Origin: JAICUY01 sp035708065
GTDB lineage: Bacteria; Chloroflexota; Limnocylindria; QHBO01
DNA: 52,888 bases
Assembly: GCA_035708065.1 (NCBI GenBank)
Contig: DASSTC010000039.1
Location: forward strand, 1-52,888
Reading direction: 5' to 3'
Below the pieces are notes generated by a model. It did no database searches. It was not told the origin of the DNA and saw nothing but the letters and a program-made list of their open reading frames with translations. Made by a program: the position numbers and the translations under genes. Below, piece after piece: positions 47,130-52,888 of this stretch (its first letter is position 1; each line of letters starts with the position of its first letter).

Positions 47130-49444
47130 GCGGACCGCCTGCCGATGGCGCGACCGCCGCCGGCCAGCAGCGCGCCGAGGACCACGGCGAGCAGTCCGAA
47201 CGCGACAAGCAGCGCGTAGCCGAGCTGGATGAAGAGGGTCCAGTCGGCACCGCTCGAGACGTCGACGCGGGCGGCGCGGACGCTCGACTCGATCCCGAGC
47301 TGGGCGCCCTTGCCCGCCGTCGCCGCAAAGGCCCGCGTCGCGCTGTCCGCCGCAGGACGGCCGGCGCCGGCCGCGTCATACAGCCCGAAGTGCTCGACCA
47401 GGATGCCGGGGCGCATGGTCAGGTAATCCTCCAGCGTCCACCACGTGGCGAGACCGACGAAGCCGCCGTCGCGCACGTCCGCGTGCCGCTCGAATGCAGG
47501 GTACGTCTCGGTGAAGATCGCCTGCTGGAGCAGCGGGCCGTTGCGGCCGTCCGACCAGCGGCCGAACTCGAGCGCGAGGATGGGCTTGCCCGGGTTGGTC
47601 CGCTGGGCGATCTGCAGCGCCTGCTCGGTTCCGGCTGCTGCCGACGCGCCGTAGAAGACGCCGTAGTAGAACGTGTAGCCGGCGACGTCGAGTGGCGCCT
47701 GGGTGGGATCGGCCGGTTCGGAGCCATAGGCCGCCTGGCCGGTGAGCCGCGTCCCGTCGATCTTCCGGTCGATGTCGTGCAGGGTGCGCAGCGCATCGGT
47801 GCGTTCCGCCTGGCCGGTCGATTCATTGGCCAGGCCGTGGAACAGCACCGCCGGATGATTCATGTCGCGCAGCGCCATCTCGCGCAGCATCTGCTGTGGA
47901 ATGCCGCGACCCATCGTGATCCCGAAGGTCAGCGGCGTGAAGTGATAGAGCGGGATCTCCTCCCACACGGCAAACCCCAGCCGGTCGGCGAGCATGAGCA
48001 GCAGCGGGTTGGCCGGCGTGTGGGCCGTCCTGATCAGATCGGCCCCGACGGCGCGCGCGTGGTCGAGCTGCTCGAGCAGCGTGGATGCCGAGTGGACGCG
48101 CTGCCCGGTGACATCGGCCTCCCGGTCCGCGGGGGTGAGCACCTCGTCGTGCAGCCCGACGCCGTGGAACATCGCCGCCTCGCCGTTGAGCAGCAGCCGC
48201 GGCGCATCGGGGTCGACGCTGATGCGGCGCAGGCCGAAGGAGCTCCACAGGTCGTCGATGCGGCCGTCCGGCGAGGTGACCCGCACGTGCAGCACGTAGA
48301 GCGCCGGGAACGCCGGGCTCCAGCGGTCGGCGCCGCCGAACCGGAAGCTTGCCTCGACGACCTTCGTGTCGTCGGGCTCGAGGTCGCCGGCATCGACATC
48401 GGCTTCGGCCAGCGGCGGCGAGATGCCGGGCACCAGTCGCCGCACGTCGGGGTCGGCGACGTTGTCGGGCGTCACCCGCGCCGGCAGCACCTCGACGTGG
48501 ACCGAGGTGGTCGTCGGCGCGGGCTCGGGTGTCGGTGGCGGCGTTTCGATGGCGGCCGAGCCTGACGCCGGGACCGGGTTGACCGTGGCGGTCGGCGTCG
48601 GGCTGGGTGTTGGGGTCGGCATCGGAGAGGCCGTGGGCGACGCTGACGGTTGTGGACCGGTGAGCGCGCCGTTGCGCAGCACGACGGAGACATCCGCGCC
48701 ATCGAGGTGCGGCACGACGTCGGCACGGACGGCATGAATCGGCGGCGTCGCCTCCAGCCACACCGAGCGGGTGATGCCGCCGTAGTTCCACCAGTCGGTG
48801 AGGCCCCACGGCACGATGTCGTTGCGCGTGCCCCACGGCGGGTTGTCGACGCGAACGACGAGCAGGTTCGGCTGCCCGGGCAGCAGGCTGTGCGCAACGT
48901 CGAAGGCGAACGGCGTGTAGCCGCCCTCGTGGTAGCCGAGGTGGACACCGTTCAGCCACACGTCGGCGATGTAGTTCACCGCCCCGAACTTCAGCGTCGT
49001 GCTGGCGCCAGTCCACGACGCCGGGACGTCGAACGTCCGTCGGTACCAGCCGCCGAGCTGTCGTGTGTCCGGCGGCGGATTGAGCGTGCCGGGAACCTCG
49101 ATCTGCTCCCAGCCGCCGTCATCGAAGCCCGGACGCTCGCGGCCGGCTGCCTGCTCGACGATGGCATCGAGCGACTCGTCACGGGCGGCCATCGACAGCT
49201 CGTCGTCGATCGGCCGGCGCTCGACGCGCCACGTCCCGTCCAGGTCGATGCGCAGCCGCGCCTGGAACTCGAACGTCGGCACCGGGATGCCGTTCTGGAA
49301 CGCCACGCTGCCACCGTCGACGTCGTCCATCTCGAGTGTCGGCTCGAGCGACCCGGCGCGGACGGCAGGCACGCAGGCGGAGAGCGGCGTCACCAATGCG
49401 AAGACGCCAAGGACGATCGCGATCCCGCGGCGCACAGGGCCCAT
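47126..49444 (-). CDS. Glycoside hydrolase family 2-like lipoprotein with C-terminal membrane helix
   Basis: The 772-residue protein starts with a lipoprotein signal (IAIVLGVFALVTPLSAC). The GH2 sugar-binding jelly roll follows (GGWYRRTFDVPASW; NGVHLGYHEGGYTPFAFDV), then an Ig-like domain interrupted by a Pro/Thr/Ser linker (about residues 265-320). The TIM barrel has the acid/base Glu in HGLANES (about 541) and the nucleophile in LALEFGRWSDG (about 626). A C-terminal membrane helix (LFIQLGYALLVAFGLLAVVLGALLAGG) suggests anchoring at both ends. Galactosidase, glucuronidase or mannosidase specificity cannot be set. ATG 49444 has TAGGCT eight bases upstream; a TTG at 49450 is less likely. Confidence 0.88.
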   Translation of the reverse strand: MGPVRRGIAIVLGVFALVTPLSACVPAVRAGSLEPTLEMDDVDGGSVAFQNGIPVPTFEFQARLRIDLDGTWRVERRPIDDELSMAARDESLDAIVEQAAGRERPGFDDGGWEQIEVPGTLNPPPDTRQLGGWYRRTFDVPASWTGASTTLKFGAVNYIADVWLNGVHLGYHEGGYTPFAFDVAHSLLPGQPNLLVVRVDNPPWGTRNDIVPWGLTDWWNYGGITRSVWLEATPPIHAVRADVVPHLDGADVSVVLRNGALTGPQPSASPTASPMPTPTPSPTPTATVNPVPASGSAAIETPPPTPEPAPTTTSVHVEVLPARVTPDNVADPDVRRLVPGISPPLAEADVDAGDLEPDDTKVVEASFRFGGADRWSPAFPALYVLHVRVTSPDGRIDDLWSSFGLRRISVDPDAPRLLLNGEAAMFHGVGLHDEVLTPADREADVTGQRVHSASTLLEQLDHARAVGADLIRTAHTPANPLLLMLADRLGFAVWEEIPLYHFTPLTFGITMGRGIPQQMLREMALRDMNHPAVLFHGLANESTGQAERTDALRTLHDIDRKIDGTRLTGQAAYGSEPADPTQAPLDVAGYTFYYGVFYGASAAAGTEQALQIAQRTNPGKPILALEFGRWSDGRNGPLLQQAIFTETYPAFERHADVRDGGFVGLATWWTLEDYLTMRPGILVEHFGLYDAAGAGRPAADSATRAFAATAGKGAQLGIESSVRAARVDVSSGADWTLFIQLGYALLVAFGLLAVVLGALLAGGGRAIGRRSA
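48495..48645 (-). repeat. Pro-Thr-Ser-rich coding repeat inside the GH2 gene
   Basis: Degenerate repeats of the type CCGACCCCAACACC encode PTPTPSPTPTATVNP and PTPEPAPTTT-like runs. They form an unfolded linker within the Ig-like region of the GH2 protein, similar to the tail of the PBP at 10608. Confidence 0.6.
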
Positions 49445-49452
49445 GGCCAACG

Positions 49453-49475
49453 AGCCTAGCGCAGGCTGGCATACT
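49453..49475. promoter_or_regulatory. Divergent -10 boxes in a 38-bp intergenic region
   Basis: TAGGCT on the minus strand (49453-49458) lies eight bases before the GH2 ATG, and CATACT on the plus strand (49470-49475) seven bases before the sugar-kinase ATG. The two promoters must be face-to-back in 38 bp, so the polymerase footprints overlap and the genes may be expressed in competition or together. Confidence 0.5.
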
Positions 49476-49482
49476 CGGGCGC

Positions 49483-50373
49483 ATGACCGGCCGCGTCACC
49501 GTCATCGGTTCCATCAACGTCGACCTCGTCGTCCATGCCGACCGTCTGCCGATGCCCGGCGAGACCGTGCTCGGCGGTCGTTTCGCCGAGTTCCCGGGCG
49601 GCAAGGGCGCAAACCAGGCGGTAGCCGCGGCGCGTGCCGGCGCGGAGGTGACGATGATCGGCGCGGTCGGCCGGGACGCCTACGGCGAAGCCGCGGTCGA
49701 GGCCCTGCGCGAGGAAGGGGTCGATACCTCGCGCATCCGCCGCGTCGACGGACCGACCGGGGTCGCGCTGATCGGCGTCGGCGCCCGTGGCGAGAACACG
49801 ATCCTGCTGGCGCCGGGCGCCAACGCGTTCCTGACCGATGCCGACGTCGACCTTGCCGGCGCATCCGTGGTGCTGACCAACTTCGAGATCCCCTATCCCG
49901 TCGCGCTGGCGGCGGTGCGCGCGGCGCGCTCGGCCGATGTCGCGGCGATCGTCACGCCCGCGCCGGCCCACGCGCTGTCCGCGGATCTGCTCGAGCTCGA
50001 CCCGTTCCTCGTGCCCAACGAGCACGAGCTGACCGTCATGATCGGCAACGACGATCCGGCAGCTGCCCTCTCCGAGGTCACGCGTCGGACGAATGGCGCC
50101 GTGATCGTCACCCAGGGCGCTGCCGGCGCCCTGCTGGCCCAGGGCGAACGGCGGGAGCGGTTCGACAGCCCCCGACCGTCGGCCGATGCGGTCGATACCA
50201 CGGGCGCCGGCGACGCGTTCGTCGGCGCGCTGGCGGCGTGGCTGGCATTCGGCAGCGGCCTCGAAGATGCGATTCGCGCCGCAAATGCCGGGGGCGCGCT
50301 GTCCGTGGAAGCACCCGGCGCGCGCGGCGGGCTCGGTCGCCGGGCCGAGATCGAGGCACTGCTCCGCGGCTGA
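49483..50373 (+). CDS. PfkB-family sugar kinase (ribokinase-like)
   Basis: The 296-residue carbohydrate kinase shows VIGSINVDLVVHADRLPMPGE, the substrate loop GGKGANQAVAAAR, and the ATP/anion-hole signature DTTGAGDAFVGALAAWLA with catalytic Asp. It fits ribokinase best, but adenosine and other sugar kinases share these motifs. No ribose transporter is adjacent. ATG 49483, seven bases from CATACT, supports a leaderless start. Confidence 0.9.
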   Translation: MTGRVTVIGSINVDLVVHADRLPMPGETVLGGRFAEFPGGKGANQAVAAARAGAEVTMIGAVGRDAYGEAAVEALREEGVDTSRIRRVDGPTGVALIGVGARGENTILLAPGANAFLTDADVDLAGASVVLTNFEIPYPVALAAVRAARSADVAAIVTPAPAHALSADLLELDPFLVPNEHELTVMIGNDDPAAALSEVTRRTNGAVIVTQGAAGALLAQGERRERFDSPRPSADAVDTTGAGDAFVGALAAWLAFGSGLEDAIRAANAGGALSVEAPGARGGLGRRAEIEALLRG

Positions 50374-50394
50374 GGCGCAGCCGTGGCCGCACGA

Positions 50395-50820
50395 TCAGGC
50401 CGAGTGCGACTCCTTCTCGTGGCGGTGCAGCCGCTCGATGAGGGCGTACATGATCGGCACCGCGATCGCCGGGTTCTCCTTGAGGAGCGCGGTGAACTCC
50501 CAGGCGACGAAGAGGACGCAATCGGTTTCGTCGACGGCGGTGATCGTGGCGGAGCGCGGATGGTCCTCGATGAGCGCCAGCTCGCCGAAGAAGTCGCCCG
50601 GGGTGAGATAGGTCAGCGGCTCGTCGGCTGCGACGCCCTTGTCGACCCGCACCTTTCCGCGGGTGATGACGTACAGGGCGGAAGCGGGCGCGTCCTCGCG
50701 AATGATGACGTCACCGGGCTGGTAGGTTCGCTGCTTCCCCTGCTCGGCGAGGCGCTTGATCGTCCTGCGGTCGAGGCTCGACAGCAACGGGACCGACGCG
50801 AGTGTCTGTTCGAGTTCCAA
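50395..50820 (-). CDS. Stand-alone cyclic nucleotide-binding domain protein
   Basis: The 141-residue protein is a single cAMP/cGMP-binding domain: LSSLDRRTIKRLAEQGKQRT, YQPGDVIIREDAPASALYVI, and the phosphate-binding cassette FGELALIEDHPRSATITA with the Glu and Arg that hold the nucleotide. There is no helix-turn-helix, so it is not a CRP transcription factor. The start is TTG 50820, seven bases after GGAGGAG. It could be a sensor partner of the cyclase at 32270. Confidence 0.85.
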   Translation of the reverse strand: MELEQTLASVPLLSSLDRRTIKRLAEQGKQRTYQPGDVIIREDAPASALYVITRGKVRVDKGVAADEPLTYLTPGDFFGELALIEDHPRSATITAVDETDCVLFVAWEFTALLKENPAIAVPIMYALIERLHRHEKESHSA

Positions 50821-50925
50821 GCGAGTCTCCTCCGTTGACGGCGGCAGCCGTAAGTTGCGCGCATCCTACTACGCCGACGGCATGCTGCCTGCCCCCGAAG
50901 GCATGCATCGTGCTCACCGCCTCCC
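50821..50925. other. Divergent intergenic region
   Basis: 105 bp between the cyclic-nucleotide-binding gene (with its GGAGGAG) and the DUF1360 gene. I see no plus-strand Shine-Dalgarno or obvious -10 box before GTG 50926. Confidence 0.3.
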
Positions 50926-51423
50926 GTGACCGATCGCAGCGGCCGCGACGGCCGTGTCCTCAAGCTCGCGCTCATCGGATCCTTTCTGGGGAGTGGCGCA
51001 CTGGCGTCGCTGCCGTCGCTGGTGCGCCGACGTCCGCGCACGGGACCGATGCAGCTGCTCATGCTCGGCACGGCGGCCTACCGCATCGGTCGAATGGTCG
51101 CCTTCGAACGCGTGGCGGTACCGTTGCGCGAGCCGTTCACCGCGACGGTGCCCGACTCCTCCGGCGCCGGCGAGACCGTGGTCGCTCGTGGCCGCGGGCC
51201 GCAATGGGTCCTCGGGGAGCTGCTCTCGTGTCCGATCTGTGTCGCAACCTGGGCGGCGAGCGGGCTGTTCATCGGCCTTGGCGTGGTCCCGCGCTACACG
51301 CAGACACTGTTGACGGTGTTGACCGCGACCGGGATTGCCGAGGTGCTCAACCAGCTGGTGGAGGCGCTGACCTGGTCGGCCGAGAAGTCACGCGCGGACA
51401 CTGGAAACGAGATCGCGCGCTGA
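50926..51423 (+). CDS. DUF1360 family protein
   Basis: The 165-residue protein has an N-terminal hydrophobic segment (LKLALIGSFLGSGALASL), a central AYRIGRMVAFERVAVPLREPF, and the diagnostic cysteine-rich ELLSCPICVATWAASGLFIGLG. It ends in a helix AEVLNQLVEALTWSAEKS. The family is membrane-associated and uncharacterised. The start is GTG 50926. The gene carries two copies of the repeated 9-mer, in opposite orientations 30 bp apart. Confidence 0.82.
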   Translation: MTDRSGRDGRVLKLALIGSFLGSGALASLPSLVRRRPRTGPMQLLMLGTAAYRIGRMVAFERVAVPLREPFTATVPDSSGAGETVVARGRGPQWVLGELLSCPICVATWAASGLFIGLGVVPRYTQTLLTVLTATGIAEVLNQLVEALTWSAEKSRADTGNEIAR

Positions 51424-51427
51424 GCGC

Positions 51428-51790
51428 TCAGGCGGTTGCCGATGTTTCCGCTGCGCTCTCCTCGGTGAGCCAGGCGAGCGTACGGTCGAAGGCCTCGAGC
51501 TCGAAGGGCTTCTCGACGATGCGCGGCCGGGCAGTCGACCCGAGGAGCTCGTCGAGCTCGGCCGGTCGACCGGTGCACACCGCCACGCGTGGCAGGCCGA
51601 GGATGAGAGCCACGACGTCGGGTGCCAGGCCATCGAACAGCGCGCTGTCGACCAGCAGTCCGGTCGGTCGTTCCCCGGCGTCGAGTCGCTGCACGAGCTC
51701 TTCCGGAGTTAGCAGCTCACCATGCGGGGCCAGCTCGGCGTAGAGCTCCCGAATGCCGTCGTCCGCGTCACACAGCCAGAGCCCGGCCAC
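51428..51790 (-). CDS. Receiver-like (CheY-fold) single-domain protein
   Basis: The 120-residue protein has receiver features: acidic cluster CDADDG near the N-terminus, a candidate phospho-acceptor Asp in GLLVDSALFDG, and the conserved Lys-Pro in RIVEKPFE. The short hydrophobic strand PRVAVCTG takes the place of the usual S/T strand. No output domain is attached. The start is GTG 51790 with GAGG six bases upstream. It converges with DUF1360 (gap 4 bp). Confidence 0.72.
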   Translation of the reverse strand: MAGLWLCDADDGIRELYAELAPHGELLTPEELVQRLDAGERPTGLLVDSALFDGLAPDVVALILGLPRVAVCTGRPAELDELLGSTARPRIVEKPFELEAFDRTLAWLTEESAAETSATA

Positions 51791-51916
51791 CGTCTTCCTC
51801 GCTGCGGCTTCGCGGCGTGGGCACGCCCGCGAGGCTCGTTGGTCCGCTCCCGGAGGAGCGCTTATCTTAGCGCCACATCAAGCGCTGGCACCATGGCTGC
51901 CTCGAGGATCGGACCG

Positions 51917-52345
51917 ATGGAACTCGACGTCACCAACCGCCTGCTCGTCGTCCTGGATGATCCGGCTGCGCGCGAGCGCGCCATCCGCGCGTTGGCGAAG
52001 CTCGCGACGTCGCCCGACTCGGTGACGGTCCTGGAGGGCAGCGAGGGGGCGCATCGGCTCGATCGACCGGGCCGCCACGGTGGCGTGGGCCGGCGCATTG
52101 CGCGGCTCCTGGCCCTGCTGGCGGCGGACCAGTCGGTCGACCTGGCGACCTACGAGGCGGCGCTGCTCGACGGCCGAACGGTGCTCGCCATCCGGGCGCC
52201 GCAACCTGAACGCCGCCGTGGGCTGGCCCGCGCCCTGGCCGATGCCGGCGGACACTTCATCAACTACTTCGGACGGATGGCGACCGAGGACATCGTGCCG
52301 TGGCGCGGCGAACACCTGGAGATCCCGTTCCACTACCACCGCTGA
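51917..52345 (+). CDS. Hypothetical protein
   Basis: The 142-residue protein has a strand-like N-terminus (VTNRLLVVLDD), an Arg/Gly-rich middle (RLDRPGRHGGVGRRIARLL), a helix (LARALADAGGHFINYFGRM) and a His/Tyr-rich end (FHYHR). ATG 51917 is favoured because GAGGA lies eight bases upstream; ATG 51893 is an alternative. The -10 candidate is TATCTT near 51865. I do not recognise a family. Confidence 0.65.
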   Translation: MELDVTNRLLVVLDDPAARERAIRALAKLATSPDSVTVLEGSEGAHRLDRPGRHGGVGRRIARLLALLAADQSVDLATYEAALLDGRTVLAIRAPQPERRRGLARALADAGGHFINYFGRMATEDIVPWRGEHLEIPFHYHR

Positions 52346-52378
52346 CCGGGGTGCATCGGTCTCAGGTGAGAACGGAGA

Positions 52379-52455
52379 TGGTGGGCGACACTGGACTCGA
52401 ACCAGTGACCTCTTGCATGTCAAGCAAGTGCTCTAACCAGCTGAGCTAGCCGCCC
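52379..52455 (-). tRNA. tRNA-Val (anticodon GAC)
   Basis: A complete cloverleaf on the minus strand. Acceptor GGGCGGC pairs with GTCGCCC. The D arm reads AGCTCAGCTGGTTAGAGC, the anticodon stem CTTGC/GCAAG holds loop TTGACAT, and the T arm is CACTGGTTCGAGTCCAGTG. Discriminator A and the CCA end are encoded (52379-52381). The GAC anticodon reads GUC and GUU valine codons, and GTC is common in the genes here. It stands alone with its own promoter. Confidence 0.97.
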
Positions 52456-52462
52456 ACCGGGA

Positions 52463-52479
52463 CTCGGCGTCGCGCCGAG
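52463..52479 (-). repeat. 7-bp leader hairpin before tRNA-Val
   Basis: CTCGGCG-tcg-CGCCGAG forms a perfect stem just 8 bp before the mature tRNA 5' end, inside the primary transcript. It may guide 5' processing by RNase P or stabilise the precursor. Confidence 0.55.
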
Positions 52480-52488
52480 CAGACCGGG

Positions 52489-52517
52489 ATTCTAGCGCAG
52501 GTGCCGGTCAGTGTCAC
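52489..52517 (-). promoter_or_regulatory. tRNA-Val promoter
   Basis: On the minus strand GTGACA (52512-52517), a 17-bp spacer and TAGAAT (52489-52494) lie 34 bp before the tRNA. Good match and correct spacing. Confidence 0.7.
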
Positions 52518-52526
52518 CGAACGCCA

Positions 52527-52763
52527 TCAGTACTCGCTCGAGCGAAGGACGAAGCCGAGCGCCCGCGAGATCTCGGCGCGGTAACGAATTCCCGACGGGT
52601 GTCGCGCCAGCCAGTGGAGGTAGTCCGGGTCGACGTCAGCGATCTCGGCGATGCTGCGACCGGCGTAATGCCCGAAATCGATGACCTTCGGGTTGAACGA
52701 CGACTCCGACGCACCCGGACCGACCGGGACCCGATTGCCCCCTTCGACATGGAACTCGGCCAC
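52527..52763 (-). CDS. Small DUF3820-like protein (exonuclease X C-terminal-like motif)
   Basis: The 78-residue protein contains VIDFGHYAGRSIAEIADVDP, then DYLHWLARHPSG, matching the FGKYKG...L.DPDYLRWL motif of DUF3820 and of the C-terminal segment of exonuclease X-like proteins. Nothing else is attached. The start is GTG 52763, set by GGAGG six bases upstream. It is the last gene before the window edge. Confidence 0.72.
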   Translation of the reverse strand: MAEFHVEGGNRVPVGPGASESSFNPKVIDFGHYAGRSIAEIADVDPDYLHWLARHPSGIRYRAEISRALGFVLRSSEY

Positions 52764-52838
52764 GCCACGCCTCCGTACGTACCGTCAACCGCTTGGTTGC
52801 TGCGCATCCTAGGCCGCTCGGTGCGTCCGCGCAACAAG

Positions 52839-52847
52839 TTATCCACA
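52839..52847 (+). other. Perfect DnaA-box-like site
   Basis: TTATCCACA, the consensus 9-mer recognised by DnaA, stands alone 80 bp upstream of the DUF3820-like gene. It is directly followed by an inverted repeat ATCGGTC-ag-GACCGAT (52848-52863). I found no second perfect box in the window. Confidence 0.5.
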
Positions 52848-52888
52848 ATCGGTCAGGACCGATGCGTTTCGTGGCCTCCGAGCAGGGT

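Larger units (their letters stand above)
243..52865. repeat. Dispersed 9-mer GACCGATGC, 29 copies
   Basis: Hand count. Plus copies start at 243, 6045, 6834, 11778, 22030, 22211, 27384, 31615, 32914, 33453, 33724, 36816, 40002, 41803, 45546, 45999, 46342, 49833, 51044, 52857. Minus copies start at 747, 5200, 17566, 25897, 26086, 33827, 40388, 51083, 52353. Twelve further sites keep GACCGATG with another last base, and eight keep ACCGATGC with another first base. Copies occur in genes and spacers alike. See the findings for interpretation. Confidence 0.85.

Noticed and set aside
5887..51920. GACCGATG with other last base (such as 5889, 38276, 51912) as extra full motif copies
   Set aside because: Several coincide with start codons (ACCG-ATG), where the ATG itself supplies part of the match, so I list them only as variants and did not count them.
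1..52888. Prophage, insertion sequence, toxin-antitoxin or CRISPR island
   Set aside because: No transposase, integrase, phage structural gene, terminal repeat pair or spacer array was found. The lone nucleotidyltransferase at 23142 has no antitoxin partner.

Overview
The window is roughly two-thirds G+C, almost fully coding, and looks like a core chromosomal segment of a high-GC bacterium. My best inference is a Chloroflexota-type genome, perhaps Limnocylindria-like. The basis is the mixture of MutS2, an EF-G-like second translational GTPase, a DUF3090 protein paired with a small phosphatase, a large zinc-ribbon/cyclase/AAA/TPR protein, PE-Lig-Pol LigD, and many genes that appear leaderless. 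I could not test this by search. I see no prophage, insertion sequence or CRISPR array.

Layout. 1-1653 (minus): yebC-ruvC-ruvA; ruvA runs off the left edge from a TTG start. 1754-3462: a lipoprotein, then a coupled PAS/metallo-hydrolase pair. 3817-6765 (plus): an EF-G-like GTPase, a 50-residue acidic protein and a HAD hydrolase with no normal start codon. 6768-14369: tyrS, a class A penicillin-binding protein, mutS2, an AAG-type glycosylase and a CvpA-like protein. 14465-19399 (minus): the infC-rpmI-rplT / pheS-pheT translation cluster with a good promoter and an AUC-initiated infC. 19446-27679: thrS, a lipid kinase, a nucleotidyltransferase, a phosphoesterase and the paaABCD phenylacetyl-CoA epoxidase cluster. 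27737-36473: an SGNH hydrolase, a cellulose-synthase-like GT2 with PilZ, a membrane-anchored molybdopterin oxidoreductase, a 1059-residue class III cyclase and a secreted protein. 36596-42438: threonine aldolase, msrB, DUF72, phosphatase/DUF3090, a candidate structured RNA and an HTH-TPR regulator. 42610-52763: a 38-residue secreted peptide, ligD, a PRC-barrel protein, a GH2-type lipoprotein, a PfkB-family sugar kinase, a cyclic-nucleotide-binding protein, a receiver-like protein and tRNA-Val(GAC).

The strongest undescribed signal is not a gene. The 9-mer GACCGATGC occurs 29 times by hand count on the two strands (20 plus, 9 minus), where base composition alone predicts about one. It lies in intergenic DNA, at start codons and inside genes in several reading frames, and it appears to dictate codon choice: Ala-Ser-Val is nearly always GCA-TCG-GTC and Thr-Asp-Ala nearly always ACC-GAT-GCN. 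This suggests a genome-wide DNA-level signal such as an uptake, Chi-like, segregation or methylation motif. Related inverted half-sites sit in the infC promoter, before pheS, upstream of the 38-residue peptide and next to a perfect DnaA box at 52839.

Second is a candidate structured RNA at about 40985-41080 (minus), with a TTGACA-N18-TAGGCT promoter and two long helices. Third is a consistent leaderless-gene signature: a TANNNT box usually 6-8 nt before the start codon, seen at more than a dozen genes, which also fixes many starts.
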